Source: Fulvivirga ulvae | Lineage (GTDB): Bacteria > Bacteroidota > Bacteroidia > Cytophagales > Cyclobacteriaceae | Assembly (NCBI RefSeq): GCF_021389975.1 | Contig: NZ_CP089981.1 | Location: 2,133,501-2,197,500 of the forward strand | DNA: 64,000 nt | Direction: 5' to 3' | Part shown: in pieces, positions 17,386-27,517 of the stretch | Position numbering within the stretch: the stretch's first letter is position 1 | How the letters are laid out: every line of letters starts with the position of its first letter | Notes under the pieces: generated by a model | Told to the model about the DNA's origin: nothing | The model's database searches: none | What the model saw: only the letters and a program-made list of their open reading frames with translations | Translations under genes and position numbers: made by a program

Positions 17386-17741
17386 TTTTTGTTTTCTTCC
17401 AAGTCCTCCCAGAATTCTACAGCTCTGCGCAGGTGAGGGACAACTATAGTTCCGCCTACTAAGTTTGCCACCGAAAACGCCTCAAATACCTGCTCCTTGG
17501 TAAACTCCAGGTCATAACACTTTTCAAGATGATACTTAACACAGTCGTCACACCTGAGTACCATTGAAGCTACCAAACCTAATAGCTCCTTCGTTTTAGT
17601 ATCTAGCGCCCCCTCGGCATACGTATTGGTGTCCAGGTTGAAAATTCTTTTTATAACTTTATTATCAGCAGCAAGAATCTTTTCGTTCATCTTGCTCCGG
17701 TATGCATTAAATTCTTCTACTTTATTCATTAATTTGGGCAT
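17382..17741 (-). CDS. carboxymuconolactone decarboxylase / AhpD-like protein
   Basis: The 119-residue all-helical protein carries the AhpD-type redox motif CDDC in MVLRCDDCVKYHLEKC, with the downstream histidine usual in the family. Members act as alkylhydroperoxidases or decarboxylases; the two-cysteine motif favours a peroxidase or thiol-redox role. The ATG sits 33 bp from the divergent comF start. A TATATTTG element lies just upstream. Confidence 0.9.
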   Translation of the reverse strand: MPKLMNKVEEFNAYRSKMNEKILAADNKVIKRIFNLDTNTYAEGALDTKTKELLGLVASMVLRCDDCVKYHLEKCYDLEFTKEQVFEAFSVANLVGGTIVVPHLRRAVEFWEDLEENKK

Positions 17742-17752
17742 TTAAATAGTTG

Positions 17753-17760
17753 CAAATATA
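17753..17760 (-). promoter_or_regulatory. candidate -7 promoter element for the AhpD-like gene
   Basis: On the minus strand the sequence is TATATTTGC, matching TAnnTTTG. Its distance to the ATG at 17741 would give a very short leader of about 5 nt. No clear -33 TTTG is seen. The gap to comF is only 33 bp, so promoters for both genes must overlap here. Confidence 0.3.
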
Positions 17761-17774
17761 TCTATTATAAGCTA

Positions 17775-18455
17775 ATGCTAAATGATTTCATTTCATTGTT
17801 CTTTCCAAAATACTGTATGGCCTGCAACAATAGCCTTGTAAAAGGTGAGGAAATGGTCTGTTTGAAGTGCGATTATGAGATACCAAAGACCGCAAGCCAC
17901 CTGGACAAGAGTAATTATATAGCCGCTAAGTTTTATGGCAAAGTCCATCTTCAAGACGCGATTGCCTTTTATAAATTTACCAAGAGTGGGCGTGCGCAAC
18001 GGCTTTTGCATAGACTTAAGTATCATAATAAGCCAGAACTGGGCGAATTAATTGGCCGTAAGTATGGCCATGTATTAAAAGGCATGGAAATTCAGTCAGT
18101 ATATAATTTAATAGTACCTGTACCATTACATAAGACCAAACTCAGGCGAAGAGGCTATAATCAAAGTGCTGTATTTGCATCAGGGCTTGGAGAAGTATTA
18201 GGTATCCCAGTGATAGAGTATGCCTTAACGAGAAATGTTAAAACTTCTACCCAAACGAGAAAGTCCAGAATAGAACGATGGAAAAATGTAGATAACATCT
18301 TTGTTGTTTCTAAGCCTGAAGAGGTAAAAGAAAAAAGGGTGCTACTTGTAGATGATGTCATCACCACCGGATCGACTTTGGAATCTTGTGCACAAGCATT
18401 GTTGGATTCCGGATGCAAATCGGTTGGTGTGGCGGCTATAGCCGCGGCAAAATAA
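17775..18455 (+). CDS. comF: ComF family phosphoribosyltransferase-like protein
   Basis: This 226-residue protein has the ComF layout. An N-terminal zinc finger contains CMACNNSLVKGEEMVCLKC. A type-I phosphoribosyltransferase domain follows, with the PRPP-binding motif RVLLVDDVITTGSTLESCAQ and the family segment LIVPVPLHKTKLRRRGYNQS. ComF homologues are needed for DNA uptake during natural transformation in several bacteria, but related proteins exist in non-competent species. No other competence genes are in the window. Confidence 0.93.
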   Translation: MLNDFISLFFPKYCMACNNSLVKGEEMVCLKCDYEIPKTASHLDKSNYIAAKFYGKVHLQDAIAFYKFTKSGRAQRLLHRLKYHNKPELGELIGRKYGHVLKGMEIQSVYNLIVPVPLHKTKLRRRGYNQSAVFASGLGEVLGIPVIEYALTRNVKTSTQTRKSRIERWKNVDNIFVVSKPEEVKEKRVLLVDDVITTGSTLESCAQALLDSGCKSVGVAAIAAAK

Positions 18456-19990
18456 TTTTTGAAATTTGCAAATATTTTCGAGCAAATCTTGCTTGTGAGC
18501 CTCCGTTCAAGCCGCGCCTGAAGGCCTTATTTTAGCGTTAAATGGGTCATTGGTCAGGTATAGGTTATATACGCTACGTATAAGGGCTTTAAATTGACTA
18601 ATTTCTAATTTTTATATAAATTATCTCTGAAATCCTTAAAAATTATTCGTAAAAAGTGTTTTTTAGACGAATTTTAGTTTTTATTCTACCTCATGGTTTC
18701 CTGCCTTTTTGAATTTAGTATTTGACTTTTTATCTCAAACTTTACTGTGAAAATTTAGATTACCGTATTTGATTTATAAATTTATTCTTTATAAGGTTTA
18801 AAAAGGCTTGTTCTAATATCGTAAGAAGAAAGCGGCACTATTGAAAATTTCAGATTTGTCAATACCTTCTAAAGTGAGAAATTCTGCCTGGAAAAGTTTC
18901 ATAATACTTATTAGTTATTTTATAAACAGCCAGTAATGTTTCTAATTGTATTACTTTCGAATTATACTACTGGAGATGTATTTTATGGTACTGCTTATTA
19001 CGAGGTGCGCCAATAATGTGACTGCTCTTGCTAAACTTTGCTTAACTATATAATTTCCAATCTTTTTTCGAACATGACCCCGATACACTCAAAGTAAAAA
19101 TGGCAAGCACCTTCGCTCTAATATAGTTAACGACAGAAATAGCGATGTAGAAAAGTCTGTTGAATAATTCGTGTGTTCAGGCTGAATATTACACTTAGTG
19201 TTTGTTTCTATGCTAAGTATTTAACTGCGAGCTGTACTGCGGCTGCAATAAGCTTTACCAAACTTTCAAAGTTTAGTATAGCCGTTGTTTACGTTAGCTT
19301 GATAATCCATCATTAATCGAGTGTTGCATTTATTTGGCTAAATTAGAAGAGGTAATATACGGAATATTAATTTGGAGCCCGAAAATATATGCTTTGCATC
19401 GAACCTATCGGGTGTGTTGTTTGATATTCTGAGTAATTATTTAGAAGTATCTACGAGATATGGTTTAATTGAAAATAACTCCTAGCGCATAAAAATACAA
19501 TACTATGTGTGGAAATTAGATAATAGGAAATAAAATCAGACTAAATATCTGTCATGAACGGGTAAAAATCAGAAATCAATCATTCTGGTATTTTGCCAGC
19601 CTTTATGCTATGAATCATTAATTCAACTTTAAATATAATCTATTCTCCGATTAAGGTTGCCTCGAGCAAAGTAGAATTAGGATTCATAAACCTGTCTTGA
19701 ACTAATGGATGACGAATAGCCAACAAAACGAATAACGTTACCGTTTTCAAATTGGGCGGACCTGTACCTATCGCTCCGAGTTTGTTAACTACGGTTAAAC
19801 CTTAGACAGCCAAAGGAGCTCATTTGAATTATCAATGTTTACTCCACCAAATATTTCTGGATTCCGGGACGGCTCATAAATATTAAAACTCAAAATATGA
19901 AGCTTGCTGCTGAAATCATTTGGGTGTGTGCTTTTTCAGATTGTTATTAAAGCTGCGTATAAATCTGGTTCACTTTAAATTTGAAGCATT
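18456..19990. other. long ORF-less region, about 1.5 kb
   Basis: Between comF and gldJ no open frame of at least 60 codons exists on either strand, and the shorter ones look random. I saw no tRNA, RNase P, tmRNA or CRISPR signature. The base composition is AT-rich but contains GC-richer islands around 18495-18530 and 19740-19790. It could hold a decayed gene, an untranslated RNA or simply spacer DNA; I cannot decide. Confidence 0.5.
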
Positions 19991-20023
19991 AAAAAAGCCC
20001 CGATTTCTTAGAAACCGGGGCTT
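19991..20023 (-). terminator. rho-independent terminator of gldJ
   Basis: A hairpin with stem AGCCCCGaTTTC / GAAAcCGGGGCT (19996-20022) is followed on the minus strand by a run of six T (complement of the A-run at 19991-19996). It lies 22 bp beyond the gldJ stop. Confidence 0.85.
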
Positions 20024-20044
20024 GTATTTTTATCTATTTACTTC

Positions 20045-21292
20045 TTAGTAGTTAGATCCTGCTCTGATCATTGCACACCTGAAGCCGATAGTAGCTGTTG
20101 ATGAATCCTGATCCAGATATCTTCTGGTACCTGGAGACATCCAGTATGCTACATCTTTCCAGGAACCACCTTTGTAGACTCTGGCTTCATCTGTAATAAG
20201 TGAAGTGAAGCCTTCAGGGTTGTTTTCTATATCACTGTTGTAGTACTGCTCACCAGTAGCAATGTTTCTTGTCTCATCCATATAACCATCTCTACGGATA
20301 GGATTGAGATCATCAAAATCCTGGAATGACATAGGACGGTATACATCAAGTACCCACTCACTTACGTTACCGGCCATGTTGTAAAGACCGAAATCATTGG
20401 GAGGGAACTCATAGATGTATGAAGTGATCAATGCACCATCATTCAGTTTACCTGCTATACCGGCGTAGTCACCACGACCTCTTTTGAAGTTAGCCAGGAA
20501 GTAACCCATTTCTTTTCCGTAGGGATTTCTTAGGGCGTGGCCATCCCAGGGGTAAACTCTTTGGTGTGTCTGGTTTTCATCAAGCCACTGAGTACCGATC
20601 AAAGCAGTAGCTGCGTATTCCCATTCAGCTTCTGAAGGAAGTCTGTAGTTAGGAAGTACAACACCTGACTCCAAAGGAATTCTTCCGTCGGTTTCGGCGT
20701 ACTCTTCACCGGCATTTTCTGCAAGCTTCATGTTTACAGCTCGGGTTCTCCACTCTGCATAGTTATTTGCCTGTACCCAGCTAACACCAACAACCGGGAA
20801 ATATCTAAAGCCAGGATATCTTAAATAGTGATCAACATACGGGTCATTATACGCCAAACGACTTACCCAAACAGATGTATCGGGTAATGCGGCGATATAT
20901 ACCTCTCTAGATGAATCAGAAACGTTTAGATAGTGAAGGTATTCTAACCAGTGGATATTGGCAATTTCAGTTTCATCCATGTAGAATGAAGCAACCGATA
21001 CTGTTCTCTCCAGGTTATCCCTTCTGTTCAAAATGTCTTCTTCATACGAGCCAACTACTGCACGACCACCTTCTATGAAAACCAAGTTAGGGCCTTCTGG
21101 TTGTCCACTATATGGATTCACCATAAAACCGTTATTGTCTTCATCATTATAAGCCAAACCTGTGGCAGTACTTAATGCACCAGGGTGTACACTGGTGGGC
21201 CGACTGCTTCCGCCTAGGAAACAAGAAGTAAGTAAAACTGAACCACTGACAACTAACAAAGCACTCTTAAAAAAGCTTGCAGTTCTTTTCAT
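20045..21292 (-). CDS. gldJ: gliding motility / type IX secretion lipoprotein GldJ
   Basis: This 415-residue lipoprotein (signal ending VLLTSCFLGG, Cys25) carries a formylglycine-generating-enzyme-like (SUMF1) fold: YMDETEIANIHWLEYLHYL, YFPVVGVSWVQANNYAEWRT, YRLPSEAEWEYAA, GNVSEWVLDVYRP, VYKGGSWKDVAYW and ATIGFRCA. The spacing of LEYL, DTSVWVSRLAYN and HYLRYPGF is like GldJ rather than GldK. GldJ is an outer-membrane-associated lipoprotein required for gliding and stability of the type IX secretion machinery in Flavobacterium. Catalytic cysteines of true sulfatase modifiers are not expected. It is monocistronic with its own terminator. Confidence 0.9.
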   Translation of the reverse strand: MKRTASFFKSALLVVSGSVLLTSCFLGGSSRPTSVHPGALSTATGLAYNDEDNNGFMVNPYSGQPEGPNLVFIEGGRAVVGSYEEDILNRRDNLERTVSVASFYMDETEIANIHWLEYLHYLNVSDSSREVYIAALPDTSVWVSRLAYNDPYVDHYLRYPGFRYFPVVGVSWVQANNYAEWRTRAVNMKLAENAGEEYAETDGRIPLESGVVLPNYRLPSEAEWEYAATALIGTQWLDENQTHQRVYPWDGHALRNPYGKEMGYFLANFKRGRGDYAGIAGKLNDGALITSYIYEFPPNDFGLYNMAGNVSEWVLDVYRPMSFQDFDDLNPIRRDGYMDETRNIATGEQYYNSDIENNPEGFTSLITDEARVYKGGSWKDVAYWMSPGTRRYLDQDSSTATIGFRCAMIRAGSNY

Positions 21293-21673
21293 ACCTGTTC
21301 TATTTATTCAAAAAAATCAAATGCAACTACTAATATAGTGATATAAACTCGTCACTTACAAGTTTATGAGCAGGCAAAATAACATTTCTCTTCGACAAAT
21401 ATTACAGAAATTGTAATTTTTTGAATATGAAGTTTGTGTTAATCACCCGATTCACGCTAATCAGGTCGTTAGTAAATAACTGCAAAAGTATTATATTATT
21501 ATCTATTAAAATAATTAAGTCTGCACTACCAACCTTTTTTTACCATTTACCGCCTTCACAAACCGTAGAATTATTAATTAAAAAGGCATAAATAAAATTC
21601 CTCATCTTTGAAAATAGATTTTTGCTGAGCAGTGTTTTTAATTAAATCCCAACATTGGATGTAATGAACCAGG
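21293..21673. promoter_or_regulatory. divergent promoter region gldJ / LytS-type kinase
   Basis: A 381-bp AT-rich gap between divergent genes. On the minus strand positions 21483-21490 read TACTTTTG, a TAnnTTTG match that could drive gldJ with a leader of about 185 nt. I found no clear element for the plus-strand kinase and no RNA gene. Confidence 0.35.
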
Positions 21674-22723
21674 ATGATTACCATTGATAACATAGATAGG
21701 AATAAGCTTTACTGGATATTTCAGTTATTTGGCTGGACATTATTTTTTATTATATATAGCATAATAGCCGGATATTTCACCAATTTTCAATGGCAGGTAT
21801 TTGCCGGATATTTAAATACTGTTGTAGTTGGATTTTTACTTACTCATTTTTACCGCCTATACATAAAAAAGCATGAATGGGTAAAGCTTGGAATTTTTAA
21901 GCTGGCCATTCGGGTTATTGCTTCCTCATTTTTTATTGCTCTTATCTGGGCGCTGATTATTTTGCCTATTAATAAAACTTTCTTTAATGTAGAGAAGAGT
22001 CAGGAACTTACCTGGTTCATTGCCCTGGTAATAGTATTTAACCTGTCTGTAATGACACTAGGCTGGTCTCTCATTTATTTTCTTTTTCAGATATTTATCA
22101 ACTTCAAGAAAAGTGAAGTTGAAAAATGGAAACTTGAAGCTGCTGTGAAGGATGCCGAACTTATAGCTTTAAAATCTCAAGTTAATCCTCATTTTATATT
22201 CAACAGCCTCAACAATATCAGATCTCTGGTTATAGAAAACCCGGAAAAGGCCAGAGATATGATAACCCACTTGTCTGGATTGTTGAGATATTCGATACAG
22301 TTTAATAATATGGAGAGAGTAAGTCTCGAGCATGAACTGGAGATCGTTCAAAACTACCTTAATCTTGAATCCATTCAGTTTGAAGATCGGTTAAATTATA
22401 AGTTGGAGATAAAACCTGAAACTCTGGAACTTAAAATTCCACCGATGGCCGTACAGCTTCTCGTGGAAAATGCAATAAAACATGGTATCTCAGACTTGCC
22501 TCAGGGAGGAATAATCAACATCAAATCCTCATTGGAAAAAGACACTCTCGTGGTTGAGGTTATCAACTCCGGGCAAATTAAAAAGTGCGAAGACAGCACC
22601 GGTATCGGACTTAAAAATGCTTCAGACCGATTGAAGCTGCTTTTTGGCAAATTATCCGATCTTAAAATTGAAAATCTGGACAGTAATTTTGTGTCAGCTA
22701 AATTCACGATTCCATTAACTTAA
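21674..22723 (+). CDS. LytS/YehU-type sensor histidine kinase
   Basis: This 349-residue kinase has four N-terminal membrane helices (near residues 9-30, 37-60, 75-100 and 113-140). They are followed by the His_kinase (PF06580) H-box, with the phospho-accepting histidine in QVNPHFIFNSLNNIRSLV, and an HATPase (VQLLVENAIKHGI; TGIGLKNASDRLKLLFG). Such kinases pair with LytTR regulators; the next gene, 7 bp downstream, is one. The ligand is unknown, and there is no periplasmic domain of note. Confidence 0.93.
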   Translation: MITIDNIDRNKLYWIFQLFGWTLFFIIYSIIAGYFTNFQWQVFAGYLNTVVVGFLLTHFYRLYIKKHEWVKLGIFKLAIRVIASSFFIALIWALIILPINKTFFNVEKSQELTWFIALVIVFNLSVMTLGWSLIYFLFQIFINFKKSEVEKWKLEAAVKDAELIALKSQVNPHFIFNSLNNIRSLVIENPEKARDMITHLSGLLRYSIQFNNMERVSLEHELEIVQNYLNLESIQFEDRLNYKLEIKPETLELKIPPMAVQLLVENAIKHGISDLPQGGIINIKSSLEKDTLVVEVINSGQIKKCEDSTGIGLKNASDRLKLLFGKLSDLKIENLDSNFVSAKFTIPLT

Positions 22724-22730
22724 TAATATT

Positions 22731-23447
22731 ATGAAAGCACTTGTAGTAGATGATTCCCGATTGGCAAGAAATGAGCTGAAAAGACTACTGAAAGAATTTG
22801 ATAGCGTGCAGGTAATAGGTGAAGCTGCAAATGCGATGGAGGCCAGGGAAAAAATAGAGGCCGATAAACCCGACCTCATTTTTCTGGATATTCAAATGCC
22901 CGGTAAAAATGGCTTTGAACTTTTGGAGGAGCTTGAATCTTCTCCGGAAGTGATATTTACCACAGCGTATGATGAATACGCCATTAAAGCATTTGAATAC
23001 AATGCGCTGGATTATCTCCAAAAACCCATACAAAAAGACAGACTTGCCGGAGCCGTAAGCAAGGTGGCAGAGAAGAGAGAGAAGCAAAAGGAAAAAGGCG
23101 ACGAGGCACGCATGACAGAAAATGACCAGGTTTTTGTGAAAGACGGCGATAATTGCTGGTTTGTCTTGCTAGCCAACGTGCGTATGCTTGAGGTAGACGG
23201 AAACTACACCAAACTTTACTTTGATGAGCATAAGCCTATGATTCCACGTACACTCAATTACCTGGAGTCTCGCCTCGATCCTAAAACCTTTTTCAGGGCG
23301 AACAGGCAGCAGATTATTAACCTGAGATGGGTCGAAAGAATAGAACCCTGGTTTAGCGGAAGCATTAAGATTTATATGAAAGGTGGACATGAAGTGGATG
23401 TCTCCAGAAGGCAGACTCAACGATTTAAAGAATTGATGAGCTTCTAA
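22731..23447 (+). CDS. LytTR-family response regulator
   Basis: A 238-residue regulator with a receiver domain (VVDDSRLARNELKRLL; phospho-acceptor D54 in LIFLDIQMPGKNG; lysine in YLQKPI). A charged linker follows, then a LytTR DNA-binding domain (MLEVDGNYTKLYF, FFRANRQQIINLRWVERIEP). It follows its cognate kinase by 7 bp. A hairpin terminator lies about 90 bp after the stop. The binding target is not evident. Confidence 0.95.
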   Translation: MKALVVDDSRLARNELKRLLKEFDSVQVIGEAANAMEAREKIEADKPDLIFLDIQMPGKNGFELLEELESSPEVIFTTAYDEYAIKAFEYNALDYLQKPIQKDRLAGAVSKVAEKREKQKEKGDEARMTENDQVFVKDGDNCWFVLLANVRMLEVDGNYTKLYFDEHKPMIPRTLNYLESRLDPKTFFRANRQQIINLRWVERIEPWFSGSIKIYMKGGHEVDVSRRQTQRFKELMSF

Positions 23448-23533
23448 GTTCCTATTCAGGGTGAGATGTAGAAATAGACGATAACTTTCAGAAACCGGCG
23501 ATAGACGGACATAATACACGATAAGTCACGTCC

Positions 23534-23570
23534 CATTTTGGGAATCGCTATCCTAAAATGAGTTGTTTTT
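23534..23570 (+). terminator. hairpin terminator after the LytS/LytTR pair
   Basis: The stem CATTTTGGGA / TCCTAAAATG (one G-U pair, 7-nt loop, 23534-23560) is followed by GAGTTG and five T at 23566-23570. It is placed suitably to end the two-component transcript. Confidence 0.6.
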
Positions 23571-23661
23571 GATTCTCTCAACCTTTAAATTTTACATTTT
23601 AGGGCATTTAAGCCAATGGCACAGTCTTTATCTCTGTAGAGGTAAGAACTAAAAAATTACA

Positions 23662-23919
23662 TTGGCTATGATACCTCTAAATGACTTCCAGATTTTACCT
23701 TTCGACAAAAAATGTGATTACATCACTATCTTTGCAGACTATATGATCTACAGAGTTGAGGATGAGAAAAAATTCTACCTTTATCACGTAGACTCATATT
23801 TCATCGAAGTTTGCTATGCACCTTATGAAAATAAAGTTATGGGTATAAAAGCTTTTACAGAAACAGCAGATCTGGATCCATACCTAAACTGCATAAGTAT
23901 TTCAGAATTAAACTTTTGA
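23662..23919 (+). CDS. small hypothetical protein, 85 aa
   Basis: The predicted product is small, acidic and aromatic-rich (CDYITIFADYMIYRVEDEKK, FYLYHVDSYFIEVCYAPYEN). It has no signal peptide or membrane helix. ATGs at 23668 and 23662 are both possible starts. Its 3' end overlaps the convergent mfd stop by 12 bp. Its alternating hydrophobic pattern suggests a compact beta-sheet protein. The periodic aromatic/acidic composition looks like real coding sequence, but I cannot name a family. Confidence 0.65.
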   Translation: MAMIPLNDFQILPFDKKCDYITIFADYMIYRVEDEKKFYLYHVDSYFIEVCYAPYENKVMGIKAFTETADLDPYLNCISISELNF

Positions 23920-26900
23920 TTTTTCCTCTTGAACAATACCGGAAAGTAGAGATATCGCCTGATTCACAGTCAATACCTCATTGACTGTGAGAATCAGCTT
24001 ATCTTTCACTTCTTTTAATCGACACCTTTTAGAATTACTTTGTGCAAACGCCAATATACGTCCAAATATCGCGGATTTAAAATACTCCTCTTTGTCAGAT
24101 GAAACGAAATAAGCTTTCATCTTTTCTCCTTTCAACGTAAGTTTCTCAAAGCCAAGTTTTTCCGCTAACCACCTGAGGCGTACAGTTTCTATTAATTCAT
24201 TTACTGATTCAGGGATAGGACCGAACCTATCGATGATTGAGCTTCTGAAGTTTTCCAGCTCCTGCTCGGTTTTGATATTGTCCAGCTTTGAATAGAGGCT
24301 TAAACGTTCGGAAATGTTATTTACATAATCTTCCGGAATGATTACCTCCAAATCGGTTTCAATGTTACAGTCCTGGACCAAAACCTTAGTGGTTTCTGAA
24401 AGCTCTTTTACAAACAAGTCTCTAAACTCGGTTTCTTTTAACTCTTGTACAGCCTCGTCCAGTATTTTATGGTACATATCGAATCCCAGATCCGAGATAA
24501 AGCCACTTTGTTCAGCTCCCAAAAGATTACCTGCTCCCCTGATATCAAGATCACGCATAGCTACTTTGAATCCATCACCCAGATCGGAAAACTCTTCCAG
24601 TGTACTCAATCTTTTTCGTGCATCTGATGAAAGACCGATAGTTGGTGGTGTTAACAAATAGCAGAAAGCCTTTTTATTGCTTCGTCCCACCCTGCCACGC
24701 ATTTGGTGCAGGTCTGACAAACCAAACATGTGGGCGGAATTAATGATTATGGTATTGGCATTAGGAATGTCCAACCCGGATTCTATAATGTTGGTCGAAA
24801 CTAATACATCATATTCACCTTCAATAAACTTGAGCATGGCCCTTTCTAAACTGGCACCGTCCATTTGTCCATGAGCAACACCTACACGCGAATCAGGTAC
24901 CAATCGCATGATTATGTTTGCTACCCCCTCAATGTCATTTACCCTGTTGTGGACAAAAAACACTTGTCCTCCTCTTCTTAGTTCAAAGCTAATGGCGTCC
25001 CGGGTAATTTCCTCGTTAAAAGTATGAAGCTCAGTAGTTACTGGTTGGCGATTGGGTGGTGGTGTAGAAATAATACTTAAGTCACGTGCTCCCATTAATG
25101 AAAAATGCAACGTACGGGGAATCGGTGTGGCAGTTAGTGTGAGTGCATCAACGTTGACCCGCATCTCTTTCAGCTTTTCCTTTACCTTAACACCAAACTT
25201 TTGTTCCTCATCAATGATCATCAAGCCCAGATCTTTAAACTGGACATCTTTATTGACTATCCGATGGGTACCGATAAGAATATCTGTTTCACCATCCTTA
25301 ACCCTTTTCAGCGTATCCTTAATCTGCTTGCTGCTCTTAAAACGATTAATATATTCAACCTTTACCGGAAAATCGGATAACCGGTCTTTGAAAGTGCGGT
25401 AGTGCTGCATGGCCAGGATCGTTGTCGGCACAAGTACTGCTACCTGCTTATTATCTGTTACGGCCTTAAATGCTGCCCTTATAGCCACTTCCGTTTTTCC
25501 AAAACCTACATCACCACAAACCAAGCGATCCATCGGGTGCTGTTGCTGCATGTCTTCTTTTACATCGGCCGTAGCTTTTGCCTGGTCTGGTGTGTCTTCA
25601 TAGATGAACGAAGATTCCAACTCCGCCTGCAGGAAGCTGTCTTTCGAAAATGCATATCCAGGTGCCTGCTTTCGCTTGGCGTAAAGATTTATAAGATCTT
25701 TGGCAATATCTACAACTTGCTTCTTGACCCTTTTTTTCTTGTTTTCCCATTCCGGGGAACCTAATTTACTTATGGAAGGTGGTGTACCTTCCTTTCCGGT
25801 ATACTTGGAAATTTTATGCAGTGAGTGAATACTCACATAAAGTAAGTCATCATCCCGATAGATCAGCCTGATTGCCTCTTGTATTTTGCCATTGACCTCA
25901 CGCTTTTCCAGACCTGCAAATTTTCCTATACCATAATCTATATGAGTGACAAAATCACCAGGTTGCAGGGTACGAAGTTCCTTCAGTGTAAGGGCCTTGG
26001 ATTTGGAATGCTTATCCTTGGTTTTGTATCTGTGAAACCTCTCAAATAACTGATGATCAGTGTAACAGGCGATTTTTAAAATTTTATCAATAAACCCCTG
26101 TCTCAGGCTGGCATTAAGATCCTGAAAGTCAATCGTTGGGTCAATCTCTTCAAATATCGAATGAAGCCGCAGCAATTGCTGCTGAGAATCGGAAGCGATA
26201 AGCGTAGTAAAACCCTGGTCCTGATTTTCATTCAGGTTTTTGGCCAACAGTTCAAAATTCTTATTGAATGAAGGCTGTGGCTCAGACTCAAAGGAGAAAG
26301 TTTCCGATGCCTTAAAATAGAAGCGGTTTCCGAATTCAATTTTAACCAGAGGAATGGCCTGGCTTTCAAAAGTTTTGGAGGTTTCAAAAAGGTCCTGAGG
26401 ATTTAATATAACCTGAGTTTCCCCACTGGCTTTCAAAATATCATCGAAGCTTTCCTTTGCCCGTTTGAAGTAACCATCGATCACATCCAGTGTTTGCTGA
26501 TAATCCTTAAACCAGATCTTTGTATTGTTGGGAAGAAAATCCAGGAAACTCTGGCGTTCCTCATGGATCAGTTTGGTTTGTACATTAGGGATCAGGTTTA
26601 TCTCTTTAACCGGATCTACCGAAAGCTGAGAATTAGGATCAAAAGTGCGGATACTGTCTATTTCATTACCAAAAAGCTCTATACGATAGGGTAAGTCGTG
26701 AGCATACGAAAAAACGTCGATGATACCACCGCGAACGGCAAACTGACCTGCTTCGTAAACAAAATCAGTTTTTTCGAAATCGTATGACATGAGCAGCTCA
26801 CTGAGAAACTCAACGTTTACGGCCTCACCCACTTTAGCAGAAAAAGTGTTCTTTGTCAGCGATTTTTTGTTGATAACCTTTTCTGTCAGGGCCTCCGGAT

Positions 26901-27291
26901 AGGTGACAATCAATTCACCTGACGATGCTTTGTGATTTACCCGGTTGAGGATCTCTGCACGCATGAGTACGTTAGCATTTTCGGTTTCCTCAAACTCATA
27001 AGGTCTTTTATAAGAAGTGGGGAAGAAAAGTACTTCCTTTCCTGAAAGTAAATTTTGAAGGTCGTTGTGAAAGTACGCAGCTTCCTCTTTATCGTGCAAT
27101 ACGATCAGGTGGTTTTGGTGGTTGATTTGATAAAGTGCTGCAATCAATACAGCGTCCAAACTACCTGTCAACCCTTTGACCTGGACATGGCGATCCTCAT
27201 TAGCCTTGGTTATCTCGGCTATCGTCTGGATAATGCTATCCGCTTTGTACAATTTTAACAGGTCGCCTGCTTTCACGCCTAGTGCTGTCAA
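23908..27291 (-). CDS. mfd: transcription-repair coupling factor Mfd
   Basis: At 1,127 residues this is full-length Mfd, which pushes stalled RNA polymerase off damaged template and recruits UvrA. It has an N-terminal UvrB-like module, an RNA-polymerase interaction domain (LQPGDFVTHIDYGIGKFAGL), and an SF2 translocase with Walker A GDVGFGKTEVAIRA, DEEQ box (LMIIDEEQKFGV), motif III TLTATPIPRTL, and motif VI QMRGRVGRS. A C-terminal TRCF domain follows (LSLYSKLDNIKTEQELENF). The divergent neighbour across 440 bp is the RHS toxin operon, so mfd marks the left edge of the accessory island. Confidence 0.97.
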   Translation of the reverse strand: MTALGVKAGDLLKLYKADSIIQTIAEITKANEDRHVQVKGLTGSLDAVLIAALYQINHQNHLIVLHDKEEAAYFHNDLQNLLSGKEVLFFPTSYKRPYEFEETENANVLMRAEILNRVNHKASSGELIVTYPEALTEKVINKKSLTKNTFSAKVGEAVNVEFLSELLMSYDFEKTDFVYEAGQFAVRGGIIDVFSYAHDLPYRIELFGNEIDSIRTFDPNSQLSVDPVKEINLIPNVQTKLIHEERQSFLDFLPNNTKIWFKDYQQTLDVIDGYFKRAKESFDDILKASGETQVILNPQDLFETSKTFESQAIPLVKIEFGNRFYFKASETFSFESEPQPSFNKNFELLAKNLNENQDQGFTTLIASDSQQQLLRLHSIFEEIDPTIDFQDLNASLRQGFIDKILKIACYTDHQLFERFHRYKTKDKHSKSKALTLKELRTLQPGDFVTHIDYGIGKFAGLEKREVNGKIQEAIRLIYRDDDLLYVSIHSLHKISKYTGKEGTPPSISKLGSPEWENKKKRVKKQVVDIAKDLINLYAKRKQAPGYAFSKDSFLQAELESSFIYEDTPDQAKATADVKEDMQQQHPMDRLVCGDVGFGKTEVAIRAAFKAVTDNKQVAVLVPTTILAMQHYRTFKDRLSDFPVKVEYINRFKSSKQIKDTLKRVKDGETDILIGTHRIVNKDVQFKDLGLMIIDEEQKFGVKVKEKLKEMRVNVDALTLTATPIPRTLHFSLMGARDLSIISTPPPNRQPVTTELHTFNEEITRDAISFELRRGGQVFFVHNRVNDIEGVANIIMRLVPDSRVGVAHGQMDGASLERAMLKFIEGEYDVLVSTNIIESGLDIPNANTIIINSAHMFGLSDLHQMRGRVGRSNKKAFCYLLTPPTIGLSSDARKRLSTLEEFSDLGDGFKVAMRDLDIRGAGNLLGAEQSGFISDLGFDMYHKILDEAVQELKETEFRDLFVKELSETTKVLVQDCNIETDLEVIIPEDYVNNISERLSLYSKLDNIKTEQELENFRSSIIDRFGPIPESVNELIETVRLRWLAEKLGFEKLTLKGEKMKAYFVSSDKEEYFKSAIFGRILAFAQSNSKRCRLKEVKDKLILTVNEVLTVNQAISLLSGIVQEEKSKV

Positions 27292-27302
27292 AAATTAAGT
27301 CG

Positions 27303-27310
27303 CAAAGGTA
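27303..27310 (-). promoter_or_regulatory. candidate -7 promoter element for mfd
   Basis: The minus strand reads TACCTTTGCG, matching TAnnTTTG plus the GC that often follows in this phylum. It lies 12 bp upstream of the mfd ATG, implying a very short leader. No -33 TTTG is evident. Confidence 0.4.
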
Positions 27311-27517
27311 GCAAATTATTGAAGAGTGATGTGAAGGGAGAGTTAAGTTATTTTGAAGATGAGTTTTGCTTTAGCAGGTAGATGTAGCTATTATAATTTT
27401 TTTCTCAAACGATTTTTTTGAGGATCGCACTTTGGATTTTAAATATTCCATGTTTAAATTGCGTCGGAATTTTTGGCTTTAATTAAAATATTAGATTTTG
27501 ACTTTATTTAGTTCCTC

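Noticed and set aside
18456..19990. tmRNA, RNase P RNA, tRNA or CRISPR array in the ORF-less stretch
   Set aside because: None of the conserved core sequences, cloverleaf arms or regularly spaced repeats were found.
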